Below, piece by piece: positions 35,950-44,252 of a stretch of DNA of 64,000 nucleotides. Location: NCBI GenBank assembly GCA_965267535.1, contig OZ254082.1, forward strand, positions 3,782,001 through 3,846,000. Reading direction: 5' to 3'. Below the pieces are notes generated by a model. That model ran no database searches. It saw nothing but the letters and a program-made list of their open reading frames with translations, and was not told the DNA's origin. Position 1 is the stretch's first letter, and every line of letters begins with the position of its first letter. The position numbers and the translations under genes are program-made. This DNA is from CAXBNB01 sp965267535. GTDB taxonomy: Bacteria > Bacteroidota > Bacteroidia > Cytophagales > Cyclobacteriaceae.

Positions 35950-36933
35950 CTTTATTTGTAATTTTTTATCTTTCAGGGTGTATGTAAAGGATTTGTTGAA
36001 CCCTACAGTGTTCAAGACATTTGTGAGGTATTCTTTTTCAAACCGCCCTTTTACAGACCACCGGGTTTTCGGTTTGCCGGTCACATCTACTTCCAGTCCA
36101 TACCACCTTTCTATTTTTTTCAGGAAAGTCGGAAAATCATCACCGTCAAAAAGCAGAACTCCTTCTTTCCAGCTCAATACTTCCTCAGGGTTTATAGATG
36201 ACACCTTGATGTATTCATTTTGCCTATGGTAAAAAGCCCCTTTGCCGGGAGTGAGCTCTACGTTGTTGACCAGTACCCTACCGGTAATCAGATGTACTTC
36301 TACCGTTTCTTGCTCTGGAAAAGCAGATATATTGAAAGATGTGCCTAATGCAGTAGTGCTGGCACCTAAACTCCTTACAGTAAAGGGCCTTAGGCTGTCT
36401 TTTCTAACTTCAAAATAAGCCTCGCCGACCAAATCAACCAGACGTGCATCCTCAGAAAAATTCTTTGGAAACTCAATATAACTATCCGAATTGAGCCAGG
36501 CGATCGAACCATCCGGCAATGCTACACGAGTTTTACTACCCGAAGGGCTCTCACTTCTTACAACGTCACTTTGTGCCACCAAAACAGGTTTTTGAGGGGA
36601 CGTATCCTTCCACTGATTCACAATCAGCACCACTCCCAATACGACCACTATCGTTGCAGCTAACCGCAAGTACGGACTTGTAAAATACCTTTGCTTCTTA
36701 TTATGATCGGCATGCTGCTTTGCCTCACGCCAAATACTCTCTGCCTTAAGAGTCGAATTGATGAGCTTACGCTCTCTGGATTTTTCCTCCCAGATATCGG
36801 ACAAGTACTCAAATTCCCTCAAATTATCGGGAGATTGCCTGAGCCAATGGTCAAACGCCTTCTGCTCTTCTTTTGTCAAGTCATCCGTTAGCTTTTTGCT
36901 AACAAGACTGTCTATGTCATGATCTCTATCCAT
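35941..36933 (-). CDS. FecR-family anti-sigma factor, PUL2
   Basis: About 330 aa from the ATG at 36931-36933 (MDRDHDIDSLV); an upstream ATG adds ten hydrophobic residues. The cytoplasmic sigma-binding region covers about 1-85 (with EEQKAFDHWLRQSPDNLREF), the TM segment about 90-110 (LAATIVVVLGVVLIVNQW), the FecR domain about 140-230 (TRVALPDGSIAWLNSDSYI), and a DUF4974-like C-terminal domain about 255-328. It couples SusC substrate binding to release of the sigma at 37091-37714. A 127-bp gap separates the two genes. Confidence 0.94.
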   Translation of the reverse strand: MDRDHDIDSLVSKKLTDDLTKEEQKAFDHWLRQSPDNLREFEYLSDIWEEKSRERKLINSTLKAESIWREAKQHADHNKKQRYFTSPYLRLAATIVVVLGVVLIVNQWKDTSPQKPVLVAQSDVVRSESPSGSKTRVALPDGSIAWLNSDSYIEFPKNFSEDARLVDLVGEAYFEVRKDSLRPFTVRSLGASTTALGTSFNISAFPEQETVEVHLITGRVLVNNVELTPGKGAFYHRQNEYIKVSSINPEEVLSWKEGVLLFDGDDFPTFLKKIERWYGLEVDVTGKPKTRWSVKGRFEKEYLTNVLNTVGFNKSFTYTLKDKKLQIKFN

Positions 36934-37090
36934 GGTCTTTGTCAACTTCAATAGTAAAAACAAAAACCACTAAAAAAATACGTAATGGCTAGTATACTTT
37001 TTTTATTTTATTTTAGAATAAGAGAGAATAACAAACAACATTTACTTGATTTACAACAACTTAAACTAATATAAGTGATTCTAAAAAAAA

Positions 37091-37714
37091 TCAGCCCACC
37101 ATCAAAATACTATAGAGAACCTTAACTACTCCCATGTAACCGGGCCTGTCTTGGTTTTCATCCATATACTGGCGAACAGCCACTCTTAACTCCTTCACTG
37201 CCAACTTTAGATGCACTTCTACCGTGCGCTTAGAAATGTTCATCAGGTCAGCAACTTCCTGATATTTCATACCCTCATCTTTAATGAGCTTGTATACCAT
37301 TTTTCGTTTGAGCGGCAGTCCTTCTATCGTATTGCTAATTAACTCCCGAAGTTCTTTTTCTATGAGTTTTTCCATAGGATCGACAAACTCATGGGAAAAA
37401 AAATCGGTATCGGTATCGGTAATGCTTAGCTTATGCTTGCTTTCTTTTTTCTGAAAATTAATCGCTTCGTTTTTCACAGACATAAAGAGATAGCCCTCAA
37501 GATTTTGCATAGCAAAAACCTTATCTGCGTTTTTAATCAGACGAATCAATACATTTGAAACCACATCTTCGGCCTGATCGATCTGCGGCACAAACAACAA
37601 TGCGAATTGAATGAGTTTGGTATGATAGCGATCAAAAAAGACGTTAAACGCCTGCTCATCGTCTTTAAAAGCGATACGTTGAAACAGTTCTTTGTTGTTT
37701 AAAGCAGCGGCCAT
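37091..37714 (-). CDS. ECF sigma-70 factor, PUL2
   Basis: A 207-aa Bacteroidota FecI-like sigma. Region 2 is at about 22-85 (AEDVVSNVLIRLIKN) and region 4 at about 130-185, with the variant NISKRTVEVHLKLAVKELR. It differs clearly from the other three sigma factors here, which share a YEG-Y-E turn; this one reads KDEGMKYQEV. PUL2 control therefore probably has a different promoter specificity. The gene reads toward fecR and susCD. Confidence 0.93.
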   Translation of the reverse strand: MAAALNNKELFQRIAFKDDEQAFNVFFDRYHTKLIQFALLFVPQIDQAEDVVSNVLIRLIKNADKVFAMQNLEGYLFMSVKNEAINFQKKESKHKLSITDTDTDFFSHEFVDPMEKLIEKELRELISNTIEGLPLKRKMVYKLIKDEGMKYQEVADLMNISKRTVEVHLKLAVKELRVAVRQYMDENQDRPGYMGVVKVLYSILMVG

Positions 37715-37839
37715 CTTTGATATAAGTACTCACAAATAAAGGGATAATTAAGAGAAAACATAATGATTCCTTTTTTAGCATCGAAAAAAATGAGGAAAAG
37801 AAAATCAACGGACACTTTGTCTATCCTCTTGTGTAAACA

Positions 37840-37863
37840 AAAAAAGCCCTAAAGGGCTTTTTT
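37840..37863 (-). terminator. Rho-independent terminator of ilvE
   Basis: AAAAAGCCC-TAAA-GGGCTTTTT with flanking A and T runs, 23 bp after the ilvE stop on the minus strand. A compact classical terminator; the A/T runs on both sides could serve either strand. Confidence 0.9.
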
Positions 37864-37885
37864 ACTTCTTATAGGAGAGGGAAGT

Positions 37886-38944
37886 TTACACACGGTAAAC
37901 CCATCCCCATTTATCTTCCGCTTCTCCGGTTTTAATTTTATCCAGTGTGTCAAACAGTTTTTCAGAAAGGGGACGATCAGCTGGAAGATCATAATCTTTG
38001 CCTTCGTATCCTATGCGCTTGATTTGGGCAATAGTGGCTGCAGTACCGGCACCAAACGCTTCTTTCAATTCTCCGGATTCCAGTGCAGCAATCAATTCTT
38101 TCACACTTAACCGATGCTCCTCTACTTTCATCCCCCAATCCCGAGCAAGGGTGAGCACACAATCTCTCGTGATACCATTAAGTATAGAATCGCCTGTAGG
38201 GGCGGTCACTAAGGTATCTCCCAGCAAAAACAAGAGGTTCATCGTACCTGCTTCTTCTATAAACTGGTGAGTTTGTCCGTCGGTCCATATCAACTGGTCG
38301 TATCCTTGCTTTTGCGCCTGTAATGCCGGATACAAAGACGCAGCATAGTTGCCCGCTGTTTTTGCATATCCTACCCCACCTGCTACTGCTCTGGTATACT
38401 CTGTTTCTATTTTTACACTCACCGGTTGCGAATAATAGGCGCCTACAGGGCAGGTAAAAATCAAAAATTTATAGGTATCAGAGGGACGAATGCCCACATA
38501 AGGGTCATCAGCAAATATTACAGGTCGGATATAGAGTGAAGTTCCTTCTTTGTCGGGTATCCAGCCACTATCGATTTTGAGTAGCTCTGTCATAGCAGAC
38601 ATAAACAATTCTTCGGGCAGCTGCGGTACACACATGCGTGTAGCACTCACGTTGAGCCTACGGGCATTGGCCTGCGGCCTGAAAACCAAAATTTCACCCG
38701 CTTTATTCTTATACGCCTTTAGTCCTTCAAATACCGACTGGGCATAATGCAGAGTAGCATTGGCCGGGCTGATTGCCAAGTCGCCATAAGGCTCTATCCG
38801 TAGGTCTTGCCATTCTCCGTTTTTGTACTCCCCCACAAACATATGATCAGAGTACACTTTTCCGAACGGAATGTTATCCGTATCTAACTGTGGCAACCTC
38901 GACTGTTGCGTTTTCTTAATATCAAATGCTACCGTTTCTGTCAT
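37886..38944 (-). CDS. ilvE: Branched-chain amino acid aminotransferase
   Basis: A 352-aa cytosolic PLP enzyme, fold type IV, catalysing the last step of Leu, Ile and Val synthesis and the first of their degradation. The PLP lysine is Lys195 in GYAKTAGNYAAS. Family motifs FEGLKAY (about 73) and FIEEAGTMNLLF (about 235) are intact. The length matches the eukaryote-like long BCAT group (about 350 aa) rather than the shorter E. coli IlvE. It stands alone with its own terminator, and a TAAATTTG box lies about 75 bp upstream. Confidence 0.96.
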   Translation of the reverse strand: MTETVAFDIKKTQQSRLPQLDTDNIPFGKVYSDHMFVGEYKNGEWQDLRIEPYGDLAISPANATLHYAQSVFEGLKAYKNKAGEILVFRPQANARRLNVSATRMCVPQLPEELFMSAMTELLKIDSGWIPDKEGTSLYIRPVIFADDPYVGIRPSDTYKFLIFTCPVGAYYSQPVSVKIETEYTRAVAGGVGYAKTAGNYAASLYPALQAQKQGYDQLIWTDGQTHQFIEEAGTMNLLFLLGDTLVTAPTGDSILNGITRDCVLTLARDWGMKVEEHRLSVKELIAALESGELKEAFGAGTAATIAQIKRIGYEGKDYDLPADRPLSEKLFDTLDKIKTGEAEDKWGWVYRV

Positions 38945-39017
38945 AACCCAGACGCTTTGTTATACTATTGTTTCATACTTTACCTGTAGACTAACATGTA
39001 CTGCTAACCCATGAAGG

Positions 39018-39025
39018 CAAATTTA
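39018..39025 (-). promoter_or_regulatory. candidate -7 promoter box of ilvE
   Basis: CAAATTTA on the plus strand reads TAAATTTG on the coding strand, fitting the Bacteroidota TAnnTTTG element. No well-spaced TTTG -33 box is visible, so only half the promoter is supported. I see nothing else in 38945-39226. Confidence 0.4.
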
Positions 39026-39226
39026 GAAAATATTACCTTCATTATTTTCATTCAGATTCAAATAAAAACCGTTATTTAGCAGCAAATTTTCGCTAATTCA
39101 CGGGAAGCTATTTTTATGCACGGCACAAACACTAACCTCACAAACACCCAGTAAGCACCCTTTGAGAGACACTCGCATCCTGAAGCCATACACAAACCAA
39201 TATTTATTCGCTAATTTTTCCCTCAC

Positions 39227-39775
39227 TCAGGGAGAGGGTATCCAGGGGGTTTCTACCACCTTTAGCGTATGTGCTATCCATCGCGACAATACGAATAAAT
39301 AATCGGATAAACGATTGAGGTATTTGATAACTAATGCATCTACCGTTTCGCTTTCTGCCAGCACTACGACCAGCCTTTCTGCTCGCCTGCACACACAGCG
39401 CGCTATATGGCAAAAAGACACTACCTGATGTCCTCCGGGCAACACAAAATGTTTCATGGCGGGGAGTTCAGCATCCATGGCATCCATCCACTTTTCCAGG
39501 CTGTTTACTTCTTCGTCTGAAAGGGAAGGTATCTTTACATTTGGCTTTTGAGGAGCTGTAGCCAGTGTAGAGCCCATCACAAATAAATTATTTTGTATAG
39601 CCAGCAATTCATCAACTCTGGCAGTAAGCTCTTTCTGATCGCGCAGCAACCCTATGTGACTATTCAATTCATCAACTGTGCCATACGCATCTATTCGCAG
39701 GTGTCCTTTTGACACGCGCACACCTCCCAGCAAGCCGGTAGTGCCTGTGTCTCCTTTTTTGGTGTATACCTTCAC
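39227..39775 (-). CDS. Cob(I)alamin adenosyltransferase, PduO type
   Basis: A 182-aa enzyme transferring the adenosyl group of ATP to cob(I)alamin to make coenzyme B12. The N-terminal ATP-binding segment YTKKGDTGTTGLLGG and the following AYGTVDELNSHIG are the PduO/MMAB hallmarks. The C-terminal YLNRLSDYLFVLSRW helix is also conserved, although the preceding SLPP-type loop looks altered. It is monocistronic, with a terminator-bearing gap upstream. B12 use also fits the BtuF-like protein at 44247-45083, but the two are not linked in an operon. Confidence 0.95.
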   Translation of the reverse strand: MKVYTKKGDTGTTGLLGGVRVSKGHLRIDAYGTVDELNSHIGLLRDQKELTARVDELLAIQNNLFVMGSTLATAPQKPNVKIPSLSDEEVNSLEKWMDAMDAELPAMKHFVLPGGHQVVSFCHIARCVCRRAERLVVVLAESETVDALVIKYLNRLSDYLFVLSRWIAHTLKVVETPWIPSP

Positions 39776-40152
39776 GTTCTACAGATTTTTATGTACAGAA
39801 AAGCTCATAGAGCATTTTCCTCCTGACAAAGGTATTTGTCTCAAACCAAAATACTTTGAAATGAAGAAAAAAGCTTGAAAAAAGAAAAGGAGCTGAGAGC
39901 TCCTTTTCCTAATCACCTATTTAACAAATAACTGCCTTTTAAATACTTGAATTACCAACCTAAAATCAAAAGGCATTTTACCGAATATTATTTGTTATAA
40001 TATAACCAGATAGACACCAAACCATCTATTATAGTTTGTGGTCTGCCTATATAACCAGTAATGTGCATGTCCCCCCTAAAAAAAATGTGTTTTTCTTAAA
40101 AAAATCATCACCAACCACCAAAAACCTGCCCTACCTTAGCTACAAAGCTTAA
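39776..40152. other. 377-bp gap with terminator and a small palindrome flanked by a direct repeat
   Basis: No gene is supported. It contains the terminator at 39884-39908, followed by AT-rich sequence. At 40000-40058 the 10-mer ATATAACCAG is repeated 49 bp apart and brackets an imperfect inverted repeat, AGACACCAAAC (40012-40022) with GTTTGTGGTCT (40034-40044). This last piece looks like a tiny inserted palindrome with a target-site duplication. Confidence 0.6.
39884..39908 (-). terminator. terminator hairpin in the gap after the metallophosphoesterase
   Basis: GAAAAGGAGCT (39884-39894) and AGCTCCTTTTC (39898-39908) pair perfectly around GAG. On the minus strand the stem is followed by TTTTTTC. 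It would end transcription from the gene at 40153-41394, although it lies about 245 bp after that stop. Confidence 0.7.
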
Positions 40153-41394
40153 TTAAGCCCTCTTCAAATCGATAATTGTGATCTCCGGAAGAATACCAAT
40201 ACGCCCGGGATACCCCAAAAATCCAAACCCTCTATTGACATAGAGATACTGATTTTTTTCCTGATATAGGTCTGCCCACTGCTTGTACAAATACTGCGAC
40301 GGACTCCACCTAAAGTCTCCCAATTCCACTCCAAATTGAAACCCGTGTGTATGACCGGAGAATGTCAGGTCTATATCCGGGTGGTTAGGCCTGACTTGCG
40401 CGTCCCAATGACTGGGGTCGTGGCTGAGCAATATCTTCACCGGGGCTTCCACTTCTTTGGCTGCTTTATTCAAATCGCCGTATTGAGCAAATTTCACTCC
40501 CCAATTTTGCACTCCGATCACAGCCAGTCTTTCATTATCTACAGTCAGGTAACGGTGCTCATCAAGCAAAATATCCCATCCCATATCTTTGTGCCCCTGA
40601 ATAAGGTCCTGTAAGTTTTGTTTTTTCTCCTGAGAAGAAGACCAGCGCGCATAGTCGCCATAGTCGTGATTGCCCAGAGTTGAGTACACACCCAACGGGG
40701 CATCCAGCTTACTAAATACATCAATGTACTCTTTCAATTCCTCGCTTTTATTGTTTACCAGATCGCCTGTAAAAAAAACAGCATCCGGTTTTTCTCCCAT
40801 AAGCAGATCCACTCCTCCCTGCACAGCTACTTTGTTGTAAAAGCTTCCACTATGAATATCGGACAGCTGCGCTAAACGGACACCATCGAATGCCCTGGGA
40901 AGGTTGGGTAAAGTTATGGTTCTGCGTCGGATTCGGTAATCATAGGCCCCAGATAAAATACCATAACTAAAAATCATAGACGGTACTGCCCCTGCTACCA
41001 ATGCTGTTTTGGCAAGAAACTCAGACCGGGGGATGGTGTTTTTACCGGAAGCTTTTTCTACACCATTGTGCACAATCCCCTGATAAGCCCATTGTCCAAA
41101 GCGGATAATATCGTCCAGAAAAACAAAAATAGCAGCCACAAACTTCGATACAAAGTTGATAGCTACAGCAGACAACATGATGGACTTAATAAAGTGATAT
41201 TTTGAGGAGTCTATCTTAGAAAAACTAAATACCGAAACTATGGTAATAAAAGTAAGCAACCAATACAGCACATATATGGCTCTTCTATACCCTGGCGACA
41301 GATTAGACACAGCCACCCTTACTGCCTGAAAAACATAAAAATCGAGAAAGAGGTAAAAAACGAATATGAAAATAAAAAATGTAGCTCGGTTCAT
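40153..41394 (-). CDS. Membrane-anchored metallophosphoesterase (YkuE/YaeI-like)
   Basis: A 413-aa protein with three N-terminal TM helices (about 5-25, 36-58, 66-95), a further hydrophobic stretch near 125-145, then a calcineurin-like phosphoesterase domain. The dinuclear metal motifs are in order: LSDIHSG (about 193), FTGDLVN (about 227), LGNHDYGDY (about 258), LSHDPSHW (about 328), and SGHTHGFQ (about 350). Family members act on phospholipid head groups or other phosphodiesters at the membrane. It diverges from aroB with 209 bp between. The exact substrate is unknown. Confidence 0.92.
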   Translation of the reverse strand: MNRATFFIFIFVFYLFLDFYVFQAVRVAVSNLSPGYRRAIYVLYWLLTFITIVSVFSFSKIDSSKYHFIKSIMLSAVAINFVSKFVAAIFVFLDDIIRFGQWAYQGIVHNGVEKASGKNTIPRSEFLAKTALVAGAVPSMIFSYGILSGAYDYRIRRRTITLPNLPRAFDGVRLAQLSDIHSGSFYNKVAVQGGVDLLMGEKPDAVFFTGDLVNNKSEELKEYIDVFSKLDAPLGVYSTLGNHDYGDYARWSSSQEKKQNLQDLIQGHKDMGWDILLDEHRYLTVDNERLAVIGVQNWGVKFAQYGDLNKAAKEVEAPVKILLSHDPSHWDAQVRPNHPDIDLTFSGHTHGFQFGVELGDFRWSPSQYLYKQWADLYQEKNQYLYVNRGFGFLGYPGRIGILPEITIIDLKRA

Positions 41395-41409
41395 TTTTAT
41401 GCTTTATAA

Positions 41410-41417
41410 TAAATTTG
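41410..41417 (+). promoter_or_regulatory. candidate -7 promoter box of aroB
   Basis: TAAATTTG matches the Bacteroidota TAnnTTTG box. Transcription starting near 41424 would include the whole inverted-repeat region at 41429-41517 as a leader. No convincing -33 element is visible. Confidence 0.4.
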
Positions 41418-41428
41418 ACAATAATCCA

Positions 41429-41517
41429 TACCCATGAGTAAAACCCGATCTACTCACGGATCCATCGGTACTTCACGAACGGGTTTTACGTCATTTGAAC
41501 AGATGGGTTTGCAATAT
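41429..41517 (+). promoter_or_regulatory. large inverted-repeat leader upstream of aroB
   Basis: GTAAAACCCG (41438-41447) pairs perfectly with CGGGTTTTAC (41480-41489) around a 32-nt interior. A second outer pair, CCCAT near 41431 and ATGGG near 41513, could extend it. It ends about 90 nt before the aroB ATG. I do not recognise a known riboswitch. It may be a structured leader, an operator, or an attenuator. Confidence 0.5.
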
Positions 41518-41603
41518 GCTCGATTACCTCCTACTATCAAATTGTGCAAGGAAAATTGCGCCTTGTTTTTCGCCGCATTAAATTGCGCCCTCAACGATTA
41601 CTC

Positions 41604-42647
41604 ATGGAAGCAAACAATATAGAAATCACCCGGGACATAGTAGGCAGCTTAACACAGTTTTTCTCTGAAAACAATTATTCTGCTGTAGCTGTATTATGTG
41701 ACGAAAACACAGAAGAACACTGTCTGCCAAAAGTACTACCTGCACTGCCCGAGCACTGGCTGATTCCTATTCAGAGTGGCGAAGAAAACAAAACCGTAGA
41801 TACCTGCCAACAGATATGGCAGGCTCTGACAGAAGCCGGCTTTGACAGAAAAGCCCTCCTGGTCAATCTGGGCGGTGGTGTAATTGGTGACATGGGTGGC
41901 TTTGCTGCATCTACTTACAAACGCGGCATTGACTTTATCAACATCCCCACTACACTACTCTCACAGGTAGATGCCAGCGTAGGAGGTAAACTGGGTATCG
42001 ACTTTATGGGGTTAAAAAACCATATTGGACTTTTTAAGGAACCCAAGCGCATATTTATAGACGAAACTTTTTTTGCTACACTACCACTAGCAGAGGTTCG
42101 GTCCGGATTTGCGGAAGTAATCAAACATGGACTTATCGCCGATCAGGCCTACTGGGCAAGCTTAAGTGATTTCGACTACCAGCATGGACCATGGAGCAAC
42201 ATCGTAGAACACTCTGTAAGCATCAAACGAAAAGTAGTGCAAGAAGACCCTTTTGAGGCAGGGCTGAGAAAAATTTTAAACTTCGGACACACCATAGGGC
42301 ATGGCATAGAGTCTACATATCTGACTCACCCGGAAGGCAGACTTCTTCATGGCGAGGCTATCGCTATAGGTATGATTTGTGAGGCTTATTTAGCTACTAA
42401 AAAAACAGGACTCTCTGTAAGTGAACTGGAAAGCATATCCAATTACTTACTTTCCGTCTTCGGACATAGAACTATCGAGGAAAAACACTTCGAGCAAATT
42501 ATTGAGCTAATCTATCAGGACAAGAAAAACACTGGAAAAATCATCAATAGCAGTCTGCTAAAGACAATAGGAGATTGTGCTGTCAATATCCCTATCGGTG
42601 AGCCCGATATTATCGACAGCTTGTTTTATTATAACAACCTCGGGTGA
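41604..42647 (+). CDS. aroB: 3-dehydroquinate synthase
   Basis: A 347-aa NAD- and Zn/Co-dependent enzyme of the shikimate pathway, converting DAHP to 3-dehydroquinate. The ATG at 41604 (MEANNIEITRD) is chosen; the in-frame ATG at 41544 adds a basic, unlikely extension. NAD-loop motif LGGGVIGDMGGFAAS and DASVGGKLGIDF are intact. Metal ligands sit in AEVIKHGLI (Glu), FGHTIGHGIES (His), and LLHGEAIAIG (His). Zinc and active-site motifs are all present, so the enzyme should be functional. It is followed by a convergent small gene, then aroA on the same strand. Confidence 0.96.
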   Translation: MEANNIEITRDIVGSLTQFFSENNYSAVAVLCDENTEEHCLPKVLPALPEHWLIPIQSGEENKTVDTCQQIWQALTEAGFDRKALLVNLGGGVIGDMGGFAASTYKRGIDFINIPTTLLSQVDASVGGKLGIDFMGLKNHIGLFKEPKRIFIDETFFATLPLAEVRSGFAEVIKHGLIADQAYWASLSDFDYQHGPWSNIVEHSVSIKRKVVQEDPFEAGLRKILNFGHTIGHGIESTYLTHPEGRLLHGEAIAIGMICEAYLATKKTGLSVSELESISNYLLSVFGHRTIEEKHFEQIIELIYQDKKNTGKIINSSLLKTIGDCAVNIPIGEPDIIDSLFYYNNLG

Positions 42648-42651
42648 GGCA

Positions 42652-42840
42652 TTAGATAAAGAGGTTATCAGAATTGGGCTTTTCACTCTCGTTGAGTTTG
42701 AGGTTGCTGCTGATCTCTTCTTTTTTCTTTGTTGCCACTTTGGGCTTTACAAACAAAAAAGTAAGTGCTCCTGCTGCTGCTCCCGCCAATAGACCTGTAA
42801 TTAACCTGCTTGTTCCTCTTGATTTAGATTTCTTCTTCAT
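42652..42840 (-). CDS. YtxH-like small membrane protein
   Basis: A 62-aa protein from the ATG at 42838-42840 (MKKKSKSRG). It has a lysine-rich N-terminus, one TM segment with a glycine/alanine pattern (LITGLLAGAAAGALTFLFV), then a charged tail. This matches the YtxH-type small proteins often found near stress or cell-envelope genes; none has a firm function. A longer frame from 42966 adds 42 unlikely residues. The gene ends 4 bp after the aroB stop on the opposite strand, and its promoter is divergent from aroA. Confidence 0.75.
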   Translation of the reverse strand: MKKKSKSRGTSRLITGLLAGAAAGALTFLFVKPKVATKKKEEISSNLKLNESEKPNSDNLFI

Positions 42841-42992
42841 GCTCCTGTTTTGTTTTTTGTATAGTATAAATGTGTAATTATAGTACAATAAATAAACCCT
42901 CTTCCCCCAACAAAGGTTCGACATTTTAGAATAAATATTTTTTATCCTGAACTGATTTTTAAGCAAGCCTTCTTTATCCGATCAGATACAAT

Positions 42993-43000
42993 TAGTTTTG
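42993..43000 (+). promoter_or_regulatory. candidate -7 promoter box of aroA
   Basis: TAGTTTTG fits TAnnTTTG and ends 22 bp before the aroA ATG. No clear -33 TTTG is seen. Confidence 0.4.
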
Positions 43001-43022
43001 CGCTTCAATTTTTATCTCATAT

Positions 43023-44252
43023 ATGGAAACAGGATCGATCAAACTAGCCCATACTCCCGATTTAAAACCAACAAACGTGCCGCTCGCATCATCGAAAAGC
43101 GAAAGCAATCGCGTGCTGATCATTAAAGAAATGGCAGGACCTGAAGCTACCCTGCATAATTTATCTTCGGCCAGGGACACCAAGATCATGACCGGCCTTC
43201 TTTCGTCAGAAGAAGAAGTTCTCGACGTAATGGATGCTGGCACTGTTATGCGGTTTATGACGGCTTTTTTGACTCTGTCGCCAAAAGAGAGAATACTTAC
43301 CGGTACAGATCGTATGTGTAAGCGCCCGATTGGTCTGCTGGTAGGTGCCCTCAATAAAATAGGCAGTGATATACGCTACGAAGGGGAGGAAGGCTACCCT
43401 CCATTGCGGATAAAAGGTACCGGAAAACAAAAGGCCAGCCAACTCAGCATCCCCGGCAACATCAGTAGTCAGTACATATCTGCGCTACTCATGATAGCTC
43501 CTCAACTCCCCGAAGGACTCACCATAAACCTGGAAGGAGAGGTATACAGTCTGCCCTACATTAAGATGACCCTGAGTCTGATGAATAAGTTTGGCATTAA
43601 CTATACTTTTGAAAATAACACTATCCATATACCGCACCAACCCTATCAGCCTGCTACATACACCGTAGAATCTGACTGGTCGGGTGCCAGCTACTGGTAC
43701 AGCATGGTAGCGCTGGCTGAGCGTGCAGACATAAAACTACTGGGACTAAGAAAAGATTCTTATCAGGGCGATAGTGCCATCGTAGAAATAATGGATTATC
43801 TGGGAGTGAAAAGTGATTTTGTAGAAGATGGTGTAATACTGTCTAAAAAGGATCATGTGGAAAAGCTCACGTATGATTTCAGACACTGCCCGGATCTGGC
43901 TCAGACCATAATCGCTATCGGTGCTGCCAAAGGCATAGAACTGGAAATGACCGGACTGGAAAGCTTGAAAATAAAAGAGACAGACCGTACAGCAGCTATG
44001 GCAAATGAAGTTGCTAAAATAGGCGGGCAACTGGTAGAGCGAGATGCAAAAACATGGGTACTCACTGTAGATAAAAACTTCTCTATACCGTCCAACCTTA
44101 CGTTTGAAACGTATGAAGATCACCGCATGGCAATGGCGCTAGCTCCGCTGGCCACACTGTACCCTGTTATCATAAACGACCCTAAAGTAGTAAGGAAATC
44201 ATACCCTGAATACTGGGATCACCTTCAATTGGCTGGAGTTGCCATTTCATAA
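43023..44252 (+). CDS. aroA: 3-phosphoshikimate 1-carboxyvinyltransferase (EPSP synthase)
   Basis: A 409-aa enzyme joining PEP to shikimate-3-phosphate. Two-domain inverted-alpha/beta fold motifs are present: substrate-binding SKSESNR near 22-28, GTVMRFMTAFL (about 78), RMCKRPIGLL (about 100), the catalytic Asp segment RHCPDLAQTI (about 290), LKIKETDRTAAM (about 320), and EDHRMAMALAP (about 363). It is slightly shorter than the 427-aa E. coli enzyme, as usual in Bacteroidota. Its stop overlaps the convergent BtuF-like gene by 6 nt, with no terminator between them. Confidence 0.95.
   Translation: METGSIKLAHTPDLKPTNVPLASSKSESNRVLIIKEMAGPEATLHNLSSARDTKIMTGLLSSEEEVLDVMDAGTVMRFMTAFLTLSPKERILTGTDRMCKRPIGLLVGALNKIGSDIRYEGEEGYPPLRIKGTGKQKASQLSIPGNISSQYISALLMIAPQLPEGLTINLEGEVYSLPYIKMTLSLMNKFGINYTFENNTIHIPHQPYQPATYTVESDWSGASYWYSMVALAERADIKLLGLRKDSYQGDSAIVEIMDYLGVKSDFVEDGVILSKKDHVEKLTYDFRHCPDLAQTIIAIGAAKGIELEMTGLESLKIKETDRTAAMANEVAKIGGQLVERDAKTWVLTVDKNFSIPSNLTFETYEDHRMAMALAPLATLYPVIINDPKVVRKSYPEYWDHLQLAGVAIS

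Noticed and set aside
41434..41622. 62-aa ORF covering the aroB leader
   Set aside because: Its sequence follows the inverted repeat, so it is better explained as structured leader DNA than as a peptide gene.
42841..42966. 42-residue N-terminal extension of the YtxH-like protein
   Set aside because: The extension has no family likeness; the ATG at 42840 gives the normal short basic start.
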